Positions 26,401 through 35,549 of a stretch of DNA of 64,000 nt are shown piece by piece (within the stretch, counting starts at the first letter, position 1; every line of letters begins with the position of its first letter). Position numbers and translations under genes: made by a program. The notes beneath the pieces are model-generated. The model did no database searches and was not told where the DNA came from. It saw only the letters and a list, made by a program, of their open reading frames with translations. The stretch comes from Paenibacillus qinlingensis. Its GTDB lineage: Bacteria; Bacillota; Bacilli; Paenibacillales; NBRC-103111. The stretch covers positions 1-64,000 of the forward strand of contig NZ_JABMKY010000026.1 of assembly GCF_013204845.1 (NCBI RefSeq), given 5' to 3'.

Positions 26401-26913
26401 CACTTGCTTCCAACTAGTACCGCCATCTGTACTTTTCCATATTCCAGCCAAATTGGACTCTTGCATTATGTTATTGGCCGCATGTGGTGAAGCCGCTACA
26501 TAAGCAATTTGTTCATTATCAGGATCAAAGGCGATATCCATCGTCCCCATCAACCCAAATCCCTCATTACTCGACCTCCACGTTGCACCTCCATCCTCGC
26601 TCTTCCAAATCCCTGAAGTATCTGTTCCCATAAGTAGATGCTGTGGATTCGCCTGCGAAACAGCCATCGCGTAGACCATCTGCGAGGCCTCTCCACCTTT
26701 ATACCCAATAGCCGCTTGCTCCTGGGGCGTCATATGGTTTTGCACCCACCAAGGCGTGTCATAGCGAGTTGTTGTCAATGCATCGATATCGGTTCCAGCA
26801 GGTAGGGATATCGGTGATACTGGTAATTGTGTCATCGCTTCAGCCCGCTCCGTGAAAGGATTAAACATGAACATCAGCATGATGATTAACATGCCAGCCA
26901 ACTTTTTTTTCAT
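23416..26913 (-). CDS. Secreted GH74-like Asp-box beta-propeller protein with two LamG-like modules and a Big2 domain
   Basis: 1165 aa from the ATG at 26913 (AAGGAGG seven bases upstream). After a signal peptide (about 1-27) come about 720 residues of twin seven-bladed-propeller type with at least eight Asp boxes (SEDGGATW, STDGGTSW, STDAGSSW, SHDGGLNF, SIDGGLTW, TLDGGQNW). GTDTSGIW (Asp98) and GDWGSH (Asp492) fall where GH74 xyloglucanases have their two catalytic Asp, so a xyloglucan-type endo-glucanase is likely though not certain. Two tandem concanavalin-like modules follow (about 730-898 and 903-1075; both begin F-x-D-x-F/N-x-DGDS-x-GW), then a bacterial Ig (Big2) domain to the end. It lies downstream of an FAD enzyme and a sugar importer. 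Confidence 0.8.
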   Translation of the reverse strand: MKKKLAGMLIIMLMFMFNPFTERAEAMTQLPVSPISLPAGTDIDALTTTRYDTPWWVQNHMTPQEQAAIGYKGGEASQMVYAMAVSQANPQHLLMGTDTSGIWKSEDGGATWRSSNEGFGLMGTMDIAFDPDNEQIAYVAASPHAANNIMQESNLAGIWKSTDGGTSWKQVLSTSFYRKSSNKLIRFGGIESNGNRAIYVASHSKGVFKSIGNGEKETWTNIGLIDQAINDLFVDSTSGTVMAATYGSGIQVSLNDGATWVAKNTGFSGLEAASISENPTNANQWFAIADGKVYTSTDAGSSWTDLQVPRIDVPTDGKFTKLLFGAPGTNGHARLYLSIRNSQYSMRYSTDLGVTWQASTVNNGTSFMEDNWGWFSEAFTTHPTNPNIVWVPLDNEIYKSKDGGVSLYPSSSGFSGLRASGFLFDPNNNQNIYITAIDRGLVKSNVYGAEQYPMFQYLMDDRYEPRYGGHRTVHAIARDPQDSEHLFINIGDWGSHTILSESHDGGLNFTQISGTQMTSRARVIMYHPQNNNIIYAGKNKSIDGGLTWSQLDKGVAAVSPFDGDVVWSADGGVISKSTNGGSPSSWVTMTSSISGIQNIVPDLFVADRLWIGSFASGLYRLDGSTLTNINDSNGLVKSLSGTLPVFDIAQDPNNQLHLVAGGTDNQGLTPSAGLFETLDGGQNWRVVEGLKGTKDIWKVAFHPNLPRVYVGTSSGTWVYEYDKYYDRNLYSDQFQDGDSTGWTSSLGTWNVVPEGSKVLSIPSTDGQITAGTSSWANYSVQAKVKMTGQGYGGTGASLIFRYQDANNMYAVQLNKADGQIKVLKKQAGTWTTVGTPVTQPFEWNQWYTVKVVVNGSSIICYLDGVEMIHMTDTTFSTGKIGFKAYNTASVYDDVSVKDLVGTNLFSDNFDDGDSVGWTQVIGTWTVTTDGINKLLAANSNSGENLISAGNTSWTNFAVQSRIKMTSEGVGSSGAGLLFRYQNGNNMYYFQLNRASNQLKILKKQAGNWTILATVSQTLSLDTWYTAKILVNGSLVKGYINGEEKISVTDNSLGTGAIGFRSYNTAALFDDTLVTKYVPVTNVTLSAMNAALDTVTNNVYHLQSMVFPLEANNKKVVWTTSNPTVAIVDQTGNVTALSNGTATITATTVEGGLQANTLILVDTLLP

Positions 26914-27022
26914 TTTCTTTCCTCCTTGTATGTGTATCAAGTATGATCTCTATTCATCCCATCCTTTAATTTGTTTTCTTTCTAGGTTATCACCTATCAC
27001 CCCCCTTCCAGTCTGCCGTTCC

Positions 27023-28378
27023 CTACAGAACGATGGATCCACCGCTTTGTAACATATGACGAAGAGACTGAACATCCACAGTGGCAAATCCCTTCTCTTC
27101 GGTAAGCGCAATGTAAGCCGCAACACCCGCAGCTTCACCCAATTGATTCATATTGACCATGACTCGCACGCCGCCGAAAGCTTCCTCATCAATGTCCAAC
27201 ATCCGGCCTGCAACAATCACATTCCTATACGGACCCTCAGGTAGTAAACTGCGATACGGAATCTGATAAAAAGTAGGATTATGCTGGGTCGGCTCCCGCC
27301 ATCTTCCAATCTCTTTCGGATAACCAGGCCGGATATAGGCTTGCTCACCGTCTAAATATTTGAAGGTAATACCTGGCTTATCCTGATGATGAATATCGAT
27401 ACGATAACTCCCATTCGCAACGGCATCATCGAATCTTCGACCATAGAGTACGTCCTCTCCCGTCAGTTGATAGTGACACCCAATATGGCGGGTTTCACGT
27501 GTCCCAATGTAAGAAGGAAGTGACACAAGCGACATCCTGTCACCATGGCCATACTTATGGACAAGATCCATAATCGCCCTCACTTGACGGCGCCCCTCCA
27601 TTTCGCTATAAGTCAATGCCTCGCCATCTGCGCTGTTGGCATGGTATACACGCGTACCTGCATACATGTGAACATCCTGAGCCCCTGGAACCTGCGTCCC
27701 CCATCCAAAACCTTCTGGAATCCCAAACTCGTCTTTATGTTTCAACAACAAGTACGGTAAGTCGATCCCTTCTGTCCCTTGCTCCCATCCGCTGATCTTT
27801 GCACATGCTGTGGAAGGTTGAAAATGAGGTGAAAGTCTCTGTGCGATTCCTAATCGGTCACAAAGATCCCCATCCCCAGTCGCATCTATAAATAACTTCG
27901 CTTTAATTGCCCCGCGACCCGACTTATTTTCAACAATAGCTCCCTGTAGTTCGCCACTTACAACATGGGGAGAAACAAACATCGTGTGTAAATAAGCCTT
28001 CACGTTTGATTCCTGAACCAGGCGATCTAACTCAATCTTCAGCTCTTCCGTGTTGAGCATATACCCCGCGGAATGATTCTTCCTTTCCTCTATGACCCCG
28101 CCCACACGATCTAGCCGCTCTATGGTTTCGAGGGTTAAGCCGGCAATGATTTGTTGATCAAATTCTGTATTTTGCAGCGAATGCCAAATGTTAACCAAGC
28201 CCGATGTCGCTACACCGCCGAAAGCGTTCTGTTTCTCAATAATAACGACACGTGCTCCTAGACGAGCAGCTCGCACAGCAGCAAATACGCCCGTACAGCT
28301 TCCCCCTAATACACATATATCCGCTTCATAAAAGATAGGAATTTCCCTTGCTTCCTCACGTAATAGCATTCTCTTCAT
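27023..28378 (-). CDS. FAD-dependent oxidoreductase (FAD_oxidored family)
   Basis: 451 aa from the ATG at 28378, which has TGGAG six bases upstream; an ATG at 28390 and a TTG-type start further out are alternatives. The dinucleotide fold is near the N-terminus (ICVLGGSCTGVFAAVRAARLG, Glu ending the second strand in VVIIEKQ), followed by AFGGVATSGLVNIWHSLQN, LFIDATGDGDLCDRLG and the C-terminal flavin motif VIVAGRMLDIDEEAFGGVRV. Family members are flavoproteins often encoded beside polysaccharide-use genes, but their reactions are mostly unproven. It lacks a signal peptide. It lies between the binding lipoprotein and the GH74-like gene, with a terminator ahead of it. Confidence 0.85.
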   Translation of the reverse strand: MKRMLLREEAREIPIFYEADICVLGGSCTGVFAAVRAARLGARVVIIEKQNAFGGVATSGLVNIWHSLQNTEFDQQIIAGLTLETIERLDRVGGVIEERKNHSAGYMLNTEELKIELDRLVQESNVKAYLHTMFVSPHVVSGELQGAIVENKSGRGAIKAKLFIDATGDGDLCDRLGIAQRLSPHFQPSTACAKISGWEQGTEGIDLPYLLLKHKDEFGIPEGFGWGTQVPGAQDVHMYAGTRVYHANSADGEALTYSEMEGRRQVRAIMDLVHKYGHGDRMSLVSLPSYIGTRETRHIGCHYQLTGEDVLYGRRFDDAVANGSYRIDIHHQDKPGITFKYLDGEQAYIRPGYPKEIGRWREPTQHNPTFYQIPYRSLLPEGPYRNVIVAGRMLDIDEEAFGGVRVMVNMNQLGEAAGVAAYIALTEEKGFATVDVQSLRHMLQSGGSIVL

Positions 28379-28415
28379 CTCCAACTCCATAGTTATATAA
28401 GCATGAATGAATACG

Positions 28416-28450
28416 CAAAAGAATTGAACCAAGCTTATTCGCTTGGCTCA
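28416..28450 (-). terminator. Terminator of the second transporter operon
   Basis: On the minus strand GAGCCAAGC/GCTTGGTTC (loop GAATAA) is followed by AATTCTTTT. It lies 43 bp after the lipoprotein stop and just before the FAD oxidoreductase gene. Confidence 0.65.
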
Positions 28451-28492
28451 GTTCCCTTTTTTGCCTACTATTCAGCGACTAGTTACGAGTGA

Positions 28493-30031
28493 TTACTTCT
28501 TTTTTGTAGCGAGAAACTCATCAAATTGCTTCTGTTTCTCAGTAAGGATTTTATCAACACCTGCAGCCTTCAATTTCTCGAGATATTTCGGAAGAATCGA
28601 ATTGGGATCAACGGCACCGGTATTTAAAGCGCCAGAAAACTCAACTTTCACGGAAGTCGTTGCAGCAATTTCATTTTTAACGGCAGCCGTATCAAACGTA
28701 AATCCTACAGCAACTGAAACAGCGGCTTTCTTATTGAATTCGCGAAATTTATTCCACTTCTCTGGATCTTCATTCTTCCATAAGTAATTCAAAAACTGAC
28801 TACCGAACATCCAGGCTGCACCAGGCAAATATTTATTGCTTTTCGGATCGTTACCAGGTGCGATATCAATGACATTATCGTTTACTTTCACATAGTGCAC
28901 GCCCTCGATACCGAAATCGAGTAAATTCAGTAAGTATTTATCCGTATGGAGCAAATTAATAAACATCATGGCGCGCTCAGGGTCTTTACTAGTTTTCGAT
29001 ATTGCGAGCATGGAGCCAGAAGCCGTTGATGAGCTGGTCCATGTCTTCATCGTCTCGGCCTGCACAAACGGATAGCTTGAGGCTAAACTAACTTCTGCAT
29101 CCTTACCTGGTTTGAGCGGCGTAACAATGGCAAATACATTGCCTGCTTTCACTTGTGTTTCTGGTGCATTTTTCGTCGTTGGCGCGTCTTTGTTGATGTA
29201 TCCTTTTAAGAACCAGTCGTGAGTCAAATCTATAAGTTCTTTATCTTTCTGCTGTTCTTGCGTGAGGACAACCTTCGTACTCGTAAGCGTTCCATCAATA
29301 GCCCCGAAGGAAGTCGCCCCTCCCATGTAATCCCATGTGTTTAGATGCTGTACCAGATTGTTCCCACCATCGAGATACAACGGAATCATATTCGGTTCAT
29401 TCTCTTTAATAATCTTCAGAAATGGCTCCAGATCCCTTTCTGATTTAAGTGTAGAAAGGTCCATTTTATATTTCTCTACCAAGTCTTTTCTCAGTAAGAA
29501 TCCGCCTGAAGTGGCCATTTCTTTATTTGTAGGCACAGCATAGATTTTCCCCTTAATTCTCGCACCATCGAGCGCACTTTGACCTAGTGTTTCTTTAATG
29601 CCCTTGCCATACTTATCAAGTAAATTTTTCTCTTCCAGGTCAATGAAAGCTCCCTTTGTTACATTGGTGGCGTATGAGTTCCAATTGGCTGCAAACAGAA
29701 TGTCCATCGGTTCACTAGAGGCAATCATTAGATTAACCTTATCTCCCCAAGAACCTGAAGAAATCGGAGTAATATCGATCGTTGCATTGATTTTTTTAGT
29801 CAAATATTTATTCATTTCTGCTACAACAAGGGCTTGATCTTTTTGAACCTCACCAGGGTAAATCAATTTAATTGTGTAGGGTGAGAGTTGCGGTTCTGCT
29901 GTAGGGCTAGATGAGGATGGAGCGGCTGAAGATGCTGTTTCCTTACTATTACTGCTACAACCCGTTAAAAAAATGGCAAGAACCATACTAACGGATACGG
30001 CCAACAGACTTGCTTTTTGAATCCTTTTCAT
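28493..30031 (-). CDS. Extracellular sugar-binding lipoprotein of the second importer
   Basis: 512 aa with a signal peptide and lipobox (FLTGC, Cys25), followed by a Ser/Ala/Pro-rich tether. It is a family-1-type solute-binding protein of oligosaccharide-importer size, with YTIKLIYPGEVQKDQALVVAEM at the start of the N-lobe and ILAISKTSKDPERAMMFINLLHTD-like helices in the C-lobe. The ATG follows GGGAGGATTCGC. It is third in a permease-permease-lipoprotein operon and ends in a terminator. The substrate is probably a fragment of the glycan attacked by the GH74-like protein downstream (inference from position). Confidence 0.92.
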   Translation of the reverse strand: MKRIQKASLLAVSVSMVLAIFLTGCSSNSKETASSAAPSSSSPTAEPQLSPYTIKLIYPGEVQKDQALVVAEMNKYLTKKINATIDITPISSGSWGDKVNLMIASSEPMDILFAANWNSYATNVTKGAFIDLEEKNLLDKYGKGIKETLGQSALDGARIKGKIYAVPTNKEMATSGGFLLRKDLVEKYKMDLSTLKSERDLEPFLKIIKENEPNMIPLYLDGGNNLVQHLNTWDYMGGATSFGAIDGTLTSTKVVLTQEQQKDKELIDLTHDWFLKGYINKDAPTTKNAPETQVKAGNVFAIVTPLKPGKDAEVSLASSYPFVQAETMKTWTSSSTASGSMLAISKTSKDPERAMMFINLLHTDKYLLNLLDFGIEGVHYVKVNDNVIDIAPGNDPKSNKYLPGAAWMFGSQFLNYLWKNEDPEKWNKFREFNKKAAVSVAVGFTFDTAAVKNEIAATTSVKVEFSGALNTGAVDPNSILPKYLEKLKAAGVDKILTEKQKQFDEFLATKKK

Positions 30032-30090
30032 GCGAATCCTCCCTTTTGTTTGTATACAATTTGATATAAATTACGTAGCCAAGGCTAGAT

Positions 30091-31035
30091 TCAGCCTTTT
30101 ACAGAGCCTACAGTCAAGCCTTTAATGAAAAACCTTTGAAAGAAGGGATATGCAAACACAATCGGACCCACGCCTATGACACACATGGCCATTCTCACGC
30201 TTTCGGTTGGTAGATTCATGCTTCCACCTGCTTGCGTAAATCCTTGCTGCGCTTGGATATTGGTCGTCATAAACTGAATATTCAGCATGGCTTTATACAT
30301 TAAGTACTGGATGCTTATCGTTGTATTATCCGTAATAAAAACGAGACTTAGAAACCAATCATTCCAGTAGTTTAGCGTGCTGAACAAGGCAACAGTAGCT
30401 AGTACCGGCAAGGAAAGCGGCATTACAATGCGGCTAAAAATAGTCGTTTCACCAGCACCATCTATCCTTGCAGATTCGATCAAAGCAGGTGGAATTGTCG
30501 TTTGAAAGAACGTACGTATAACCAGTACGAAAAAGGGTGAGATCAGCAAAGGAATAATTAACGCCCAGATGCTATTCTTTAGATCAAGGAACTGCGTGTA
30601 GACAAGGTACCAGGGTACCAGACCACCATTAAAGAGCATGGTGAAAAACATCAAAAACGTAAATATCCTTTTATGTGGAAAATCATTACGTGAAATGGGA
30701 TATGCGAACAATGACATAATAATGACACTGATAGCGGTACCTGCCACGGTAACAAGGATCGATATACCATAGGATTTCACGATCTGATTGATGTCCAGAA
30801 ACATAAATCTATAAGCCTCTAAACTGAAGTGTAACGGTAGAAATCGATACCCATCCGTCAGGACTGACTTTTCTTCTGAAAAGGATACGGAGAGAACAAG
30901 GATTATGGGCAATAAGCAACAAATGCTGTACATCCCAAAAAACAAGCTAATGATCATATTCGCCTTACGAGATATTGCGTTAATGGGATTAAATGACGGA
31001 GCCTTATGGGGCTTAACCGTTTCTATCACTTCCAA
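30091..31035 (-). CDS. YtcP/CUT1-type sugar ABC transporter permease, second importer
   Basis: 314 aa from a TTG at 31035, which has AAAGGAGG eight bases upstream; the in-frame GTG at 31044 sits inside that ribosome site and is rejected. It has about six membrane helices, the EAA loop ESARIDGAGETTIFSRIVMP and the C-terminus FFQRFFIKGLTVGSVKG. The N-terminal extension (about 30 residues, ETVKPHKAPSFNPINAISRK) is longer than in its paralogues. It follows the LplB-like permease after 18 bp. Confidence 0.92.
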   Translation of the reverse strand: MEVIETVKPHKAPSFNPINAISRKANMIISLFFGMYSICCLLPIILVLSVSFSEEKSVLTDGYRFLPLHFSLEAYRFMFLDINQIVKSYGISILVTVAGTAISVIIMSLFAYPISRNDFPHKRIFTFLMFFTMLFNGGLVPWYLVYTQFLDLKNSIWALIIPLLISPFFVLVIRTFFQTTIPPALIESARIDGAGETTIFSRIVMPLSLPVLATVALFSTLNYWNDWFLSLVFITDNTTISIQYLMYKAMLNIQFMTTNIQAQQGFTQAGGSMNLPTESVRMAMCVIGVGPIVFAYPFFQRFFIKGLTVGSVKG

Positions 31036-31053
31036 GCATGCCACCTCCTTTAT

Positions 31054-31959
31054 TTAAAATAGTGCGTTTTCTTTATTAATTTTTCTAACAATATAGTTAG
31101 AGAAGAATACCATCACAAAGCCTACAAGTGATTGATAGAGTCCTGCTGCAGTGGACATTCCAATGTCTCCCAACGTAATAAACGTGCGATATACATAGGT
31201 GTCGATGACATTCGTCGTGGAGAATAAAGAACCTGAATTCAGTGGTACTTGAAAGAATAATCCGAAGTCCGTATAAAAAATTCTGCCAATCGCTAGCAAT
31301 GCTAGAATAACAATGATTGGAACAAGCGATGGGAGCGTAATATGGATCATTTGTTTCCATTTACTAGCTCCATCGAGTGTGGCCGCTTCGTAATACTCTT
31401 GATCGATACCAATGATGACAGCTAAGTACATAACCGTTGAATAACCAATCGTTTTCCACGTGTGAACAAATGACAAGATATATGGCCAATACTGAGGCTC
31501 GCTATACCATGAAATCGGTTTCAGACCGATGAGCGGTAGAAGCGTGTTATTAATGAATCCGTGCTCCGTGCCCAAGAAGCCAAAAACTAAATAACTCGTC
31601 ACAATAGCAGATAAAAAATAAGGGAGAAACATCGTGCTTTGGAAAAACTTCGAAAGGAGACGGCTTCTTAATTCGTTCAACATAATGGCAAATGATACGC
31701 CTATGACGATATTAAGAACGATAAAGAGCGCATTATACAGCAAGGTATTGCGTGTAATAATCCATGCATCGTTCGTTTTAAACAGATACGTGAAATTATC
31801 CAATCCTATCCATGGACTTCCTAGAATGCCATCCGTCAAATTGATGTTCTTAAAAGCAATGATAATTCCGAACATGGGGAGATAGTTATTTATGAGTAAG
31901 ACTATAGATGCTGGCATCAGCATCAAATAAAATACCCAATAGGTTCGAATTGTTTTCAC
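31054..31959 (-). CDS. LplB-like sugar ABC transporter permease, second importer
   Basis: 301 aa from a GTG at 31959, seven bases after AGGAGG; the ATG two codons earlier lies one base from that site and is unlikely. It shows about six helices, the group motif YLPMFGIIIAFKNINLTDGI and the EAA loop AATLDGASKWKQMIHITLP. It is first in the operon permease-permease-lipoprotein, 34 bp downstream of a TATAAT box, and the neighbouring kinase/regulator pair (33679-35442) probably controls it. Confidence 0.92.
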   Translation of the reverse strand: MKTIRTYWVFYLMLMPASIVLLINNYLPMFGIIIAFKNINLTDGILGSPWIGLDNFTYLFKTNDAWIITRNTLLYNALFIVLNIVIGVSFAIMLNELRSRLLSKFFQSTMFLPYFLSAIVTSYLVFGFLGTEHGFINNTLLPLIGLKPISWYSEPQYWPYILSFVHTWKTIGYSTVMYLAVIIGIDQEYYEAATLDGASKWKQMIHITLPSLVPIIVILALLAIGRIFYTDFGLFFQVPLNSGSLFSTTNVIDTYVYRTFITLGDIGMSTAAGLYQSLVGFVMVFFSNYIVRKINKENALF

Positions 31960-31993
31960 TGGCATGCCTCCTGTATGGCTGGTTGATAGCTTA

Positions 31994-31999
31994 ATTATA
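31994..31999 (-). promoter_or_regulatory. -10 box upstream of the second transporter operon
   Basis: A perfect TATAAT on the minus strand, 34 bp before the GTG start, with no good -35 at 16-18 bp (TAGTTT is the best). This fits a promoter that needs an activator such as the AraC-type response regulator encoded just upstream. Confidence 0.5.
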
Positions 32000-32066
32000 G
32001 GAGGAGGTTCCTTGTGAAACTATCCGATACGTGACCTGTTAGCTAACACTTTAATGACATGCTTGA

Positions 32067-33692
32067 TTAATCTGCATCGTCCGATGATTTCACCATTTTG
32101 CGGTAATCTTGCGGCGTGAAAGAAGTTAATTTTTTGAACATTTTCCCAAAATGTGAGAAGTGAGAGTAACCGACTGCCTCCGCCACCGTAGAGATTTTTA
32201 GACTTGTTTCCTCCAATAACCTTTTGGCTTTGTCGATGCGGATCTGCAAGATATAATCGGCTAGTGATAACCCCGTTTCTTTCTTAAACAACCGTGATAA
32301 ATACGCTGGATTCAAATGAACATACTGGGCAATGTCTTCACGCGTAAATTCCAAACTAATATTTATTTCCATATACTGCTTAACAGATGCAATGACTCCG
32401 CCATTGTCGCTATCGCTCTCTTGGTTAAAGTAATCCATGCCTATAGCCGCGATACGCTTCGCCCAAAGACTGAAATGGACCATCGAACGAATGGCTTGGG
32501 ATTCGCTGCTCAGATCCCTTAGAGAATAAATATTGTGTATGGAATACCCTAGACTATGAACCGTGTTATAGATCATATGGATATATCCGTGATAGAACGC
32601 TTCTAACGATTCCGGTGGGATCACTTCATGTTTCCATCGTTCCACAACTTGATCCAACTTGGTATACAGCTCGGTCTTTCTCCCTGTTTCAAATAACAAG
32701 GACCATTCACCAAAATCAAGCAGCGGTATGACCGTAACAACATCACGGCGCATATGTTCAAATTTGAATACGACACAGCCCACTGTCATAATATTATTGC
32801 GTTCCAACTTCAATAGATCACGATACTCCGATACCAGACCATTTAGCTCTACGGAGTCACCGACATAACAGGACATACTGCATTCGAAATATTGGAAGCA
32901 CATGTCCAAATAAAGCTGACAGCGGCGCTGCAGCTCATCGTGTGATAACCTCTCTAGACCATTATCGTAGAGCAATACTACATGGCCGCCGCTGCTGTCT
33001 TGAATGACATGCCCACTCCGATTATTCAGAATGATTTCCGCAGCGACATTGCGCACAGCGTAACCCATAATTTCCTCATCACGTACGCTCATCTCTTCTT
33101 TCCAATGTTCAATATTGATGACAATCGGGGTTATCGAATCCGTTACTGACAGCGGAATCTGATACAGGTCAAGGGCAACTGCTGTCCGTTCGGAAACTAA
33201 CGAAATACGCTCATTCAGCACATCTTGCCAGAAACGCTCAACCATTAACGGTAATTGAACAAACCACTCTTTATAATACTTTTCCAAAACTTTGCCGTAC
33301 TGCTTCTGCTCATTGCTCTCGCGAACAACGCCAAGGGCATTAGCTACAACTTGCTCCAATTGTTCATTCTCGACAGGCTTAAGCAAATATTCAAAGCTGC
33401 CAAGATGCACCGCCTGTTGAGCAAATTGAAAGTTGGCATGGCCGGATAAGAAAATGGTTTGGGTCATTGGCGAGTATTCTTTCACCCATTCGAGTAATTC
33501 TAAGCCACTTTTCCCAGGCATATCGATATCTGAAATCATGATATGAATGGGATGCTGAGTAAGTATCTCAATGGCGGTTTCAACATCATACGCTTCAAAC
33601 ACTGCATCAAAGGCCCCCCAATTGATCGACTGCGTAATGCCTTTTACTGTATACATTTCGTCGTCCACTACCAAAAGGTTATACACGTTCAT
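32067..33692 (-). CDS. YesN-like response regulator of the second sugar locus
   Basis: 541 aa. The receiver domain has Asp9-Asp10-Glu11, phospho-acceptor Asp55 (IMISDIDMPGKSG) and Lys in YLLKPVENEQ. A long middle region of about 300 residues follows, then an AraC domain (FTREDIAQYVHLNPAYLSRLF and ISTVAEAVGYSHFSHFGKMF). The ATG follows AAAGGGGAAG. It overlaps the end of the kinase gene by 14 bp, with the kinase first, the reverse of the order in the locus at 10037-12906. The transporter it likely activates begins about 100 bp downstream. Confidence 0.93.
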   Translation of the reverse strand: MNVYNLLVVDDEMYTVKGITQSINWGAFDAVFEAYDVETAIEILTQHPIHIMISDIDMPGKSGLELLEWVKEYSPMTQTIFLSGHANFQFAQQAVHLGSFEYLLKPVENEQLEQVVANALGVVRESNEQKQYGKVLEKYYKEWFVQLPLMVERFWQDVLNERISLVSERTAVALDLYQIPLSVTDSITPIVINIEHWKEEMSVRDEEIMGYAVRNVAAEIILNNRSGHVIQDSSGGHVVLLYDNGLERLSHDELQRRCQLYLDMCFQYFECSMSCYVGDSVELNGLVSEYRDLLKLERNNIMTVGCVVFKFEHMRRDVVTVIPLLDFGEWSLLFETGRKTELYTKLDQVVERWKHEVIPPESLEAFYHGYIHMIYNTVHSLGYSIHNIYSLRDLSSESQAIRSMVHFSLWAKRIAAIGMDYFNQESDSDNGGVIASVKQYMEINISLEFTREDIAQYVHLNPAYLSRLFKKETGLSLADYILQIRIDKAKRLLEETSLKISTVAEAVGYSHFSHFGKMFKKLTSFTPQDYRKMVKSSDDAD

Positions 33693-35442
33693 CTTCCCCT
33701 TTATTTAGACTTTCCTTTATGAAAGGAAACCTCATTTGCACCGTTGCGCCACCATCCGGGCCATTAAACAACTTGATTTGAGCCTGCCCTTTGTACACAA
33801 TCTTCAATCGACGAATTACATTCCATATCCCAATATGGTTCTCATCTCCAGCATCTATATTGGCCTCACTCGACAACAAATAGGTTAGCATCTCATCCGT
33901 GAATCCAACCCCGTTATCTTGAATACGAATATCAAAACACAGCTCTGGATCTAAAGGATCCGGCGTTGCCACAATATGGACGCGAAATTTTTCTCCTCTT
34001 TTCTGAAACCCGTGAATAATCGCGTTTTCAACAAATGGTTGAATAATAAGGGCTGGAATTTCAAAGGTTTTATACACATCTGGAATTTGTATACTTGTCT
34101 CCAACACATCTGGGAACCGCAATTGCTGGATTTCTAAATAATTACGGATATGCTTTACCTCCTCCTCGAGGGTAATGAAATTCCGATTGTTCTGCATGAT
34201 AAAACGAAAATACTCAGCTAAATGCATCGTCATTTTCTGCACCGTTTTATAATCTTTCAGTGCTGCCAAATAATAAATGATATTCAATGTGTTCAAGTAG
34301 AAATGAGGATTAATCTGCATTTGCAGATGCTTCATCTCTGCGGTTTGAGCTCGTAGCTTTTCCTCGTATACATGAATCTTTAGATGTTTAATTTGGGAAA
34401 TCATATCATTGAATGATCCGATCAAAGAGGCAAATTCATCAACCCGACTTTCCTTTAATCGAATCTCAAGATCGCCCTGCGCGATTTTCCGCATACCATT
34501 CATTAAATTGGCCATCGGCAGAAAAAAAGCTCTGCGCAGAAACAATAAATAAACGGAGAGAATGAGAAGACTTCCAATCGGTATAAAGTAAAGCGCAGTT
34601 TGAAAAAAGGGAAGGTTTTGAAGCAAGGATTTCTCTGAAATGACAGAAATAAAGGATATCGGTACCCATGCGGATTTGCTGCCAATAACGAGGTAATTCT
34701 GTTTATTTTTTTTATCTTTGATGATCTGGTACGATTTATCGGCCAGTTCTGCCATCAACTTAGGAAGCGTTTCTGACTTGGAAATATGCCACTCATCGTT
34801 CGAAAGAATTTGTCCCTCGTCGGATACAATGTAATACCTTTCATCAACGTTCCCTTTGTTGTCTTGCAATGGCGCCATCATCGTACCCACATTAATCCAA
34901 GAGCCCATATAGATGTCATCATTTACGCTCACTATTTTAACGATGGCAAAGCCGGCGGTCGTTTGGACCACCTGCCAACTTTTCAATTGTTGTGGGGAGA
35001 TGTTTTGAACGAAGCGAGGGATCTCCTGATTAATGACTCTCGTTATTTCCATCGAGGTATCTTGTACAGCGAATATCAAATCTTCGTTTTTCTGAGAATA
35101 CACAAAAAAAGCATCAATTGTATTATAAAAGCCAATATCTTTCGTAAGCTTGTTGGTAATACTAACTTTGTTCAGGACATATTCATCGCTATCTTTCGCG
35201 TAATCCCTCAATAAATAAATATCTTGCTCTTTATCGAGATACTTATAGATATAATTACTAGCTTCCTTCATGGCTCTATCTGCCTGTAAAACAAACGTGT
35301 ACAGCACACTGCTTTTGGAATTGGATATTTGATTGTGCAGAACGGTCATAGAGTAATAATTGCTGTAGAACAGAAAGATGACTAACGGGGCTGTTGTTAA
35401 AATAAACCAAATAATAATCTTTTTTCTCAATGAATTGCTCAT
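33679..35442 (-). CDS. YesM-like sensor histidine kinase of the second sugar locus
   Basis: 587 aa. Membrane segments lie at about residues 9-27 and 281-301 around an extracellular sensor region, followed by HAMP and the phospho-acceptor His380 in QMQINPHFYLNTLNIIYYL; note FYLNT where most of the family has FLYNT. The ATPase boxes are QPFVENAIIHGFQ and DNGVGFTDE. The ATG follows AGGAGTTGAATAGTC. A terminator hairpin at 35462-35514 separates it from the third transporter upstream, so it should have its own promoter in that gap. Confidence 0.92.
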   Translation of the reverse strand: MSNSLRKKIIIWFILTTAPLVIFLFYSNYYSMTVLHNQISNSKSSVLYTFVLQADRAMKEASNYIYKYLDKEQDIYLLRDYAKDSDEYVLNKVSITNKLTKDIGFYNTIDAFFVYSQKNEDLIFAVQDTSMEITRVINQEIPRFVQNISPQQLKSWQVVQTTAGFAIVKIVSVNDDIYMGSWINVGTMMAPLQDNKGNVDERYYIVSDEGQILSNDEWHISKSETLPKLMAELADKSYQIIKDKKNKQNYLVIGSKSAWVPISFISVISEKSLLQNLPFFQTALYFIPIGSLLILSVYLLFLRRAFFLPMANLMNGMRKIAQGDLEIRLKESRVDEFASLIGSFNDMISQIKHLKIHVYEEKLRAQTAEMKHLQMQINPHFYLNTLNIIYYLAALKDYKTVQKMTMHLAEYFRFIMQNNRNFITLEEEVKHIRNYLEIQQLRFPDVLETSIQIPDVYKTFEIPALIIQPFVENAIIHGFQKRGEKFRVHIVATPDPLDPELCFDIRIQDNGVGFTDEMLTYLLSSEANIDAGDENHIGIWNVIRRLKIVYKGQAQIKLFNGPDGGATVQMRFPFIKESLNKGEDERV

Positions 35443-35461
35443 GACTATTCAACTCCTGCCG

Positions 35462-35514
35462 AAAAGGCACTAACCCGTCCAACACAGAAATCGCGCGTTC
35501 TGGGATAGTGCCTC
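35462..35514 (-). terminator. Terminator of the third transporter operon
   Basis: AGGCACTA ... TAGTGCCT forms an 8-bp outer stem with an inner hairpin (AGAACGCGCGATTTCT), followed on the minus strand by TTTTC. It lies about 36 bp after the lipoprotein stop at 35550 and close to the kinase start. Confidence 0.65.
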
Positions 35515-35549
35515 CAAGTCACCAGATCATTTTACATTTTGCAATGTAC

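Noticed and set aside
34760..34776. Cre-like word GGAAGCGTTTCTGA
   Set aside because: It lies deep inside the kinase coding sequence and is probably chance.
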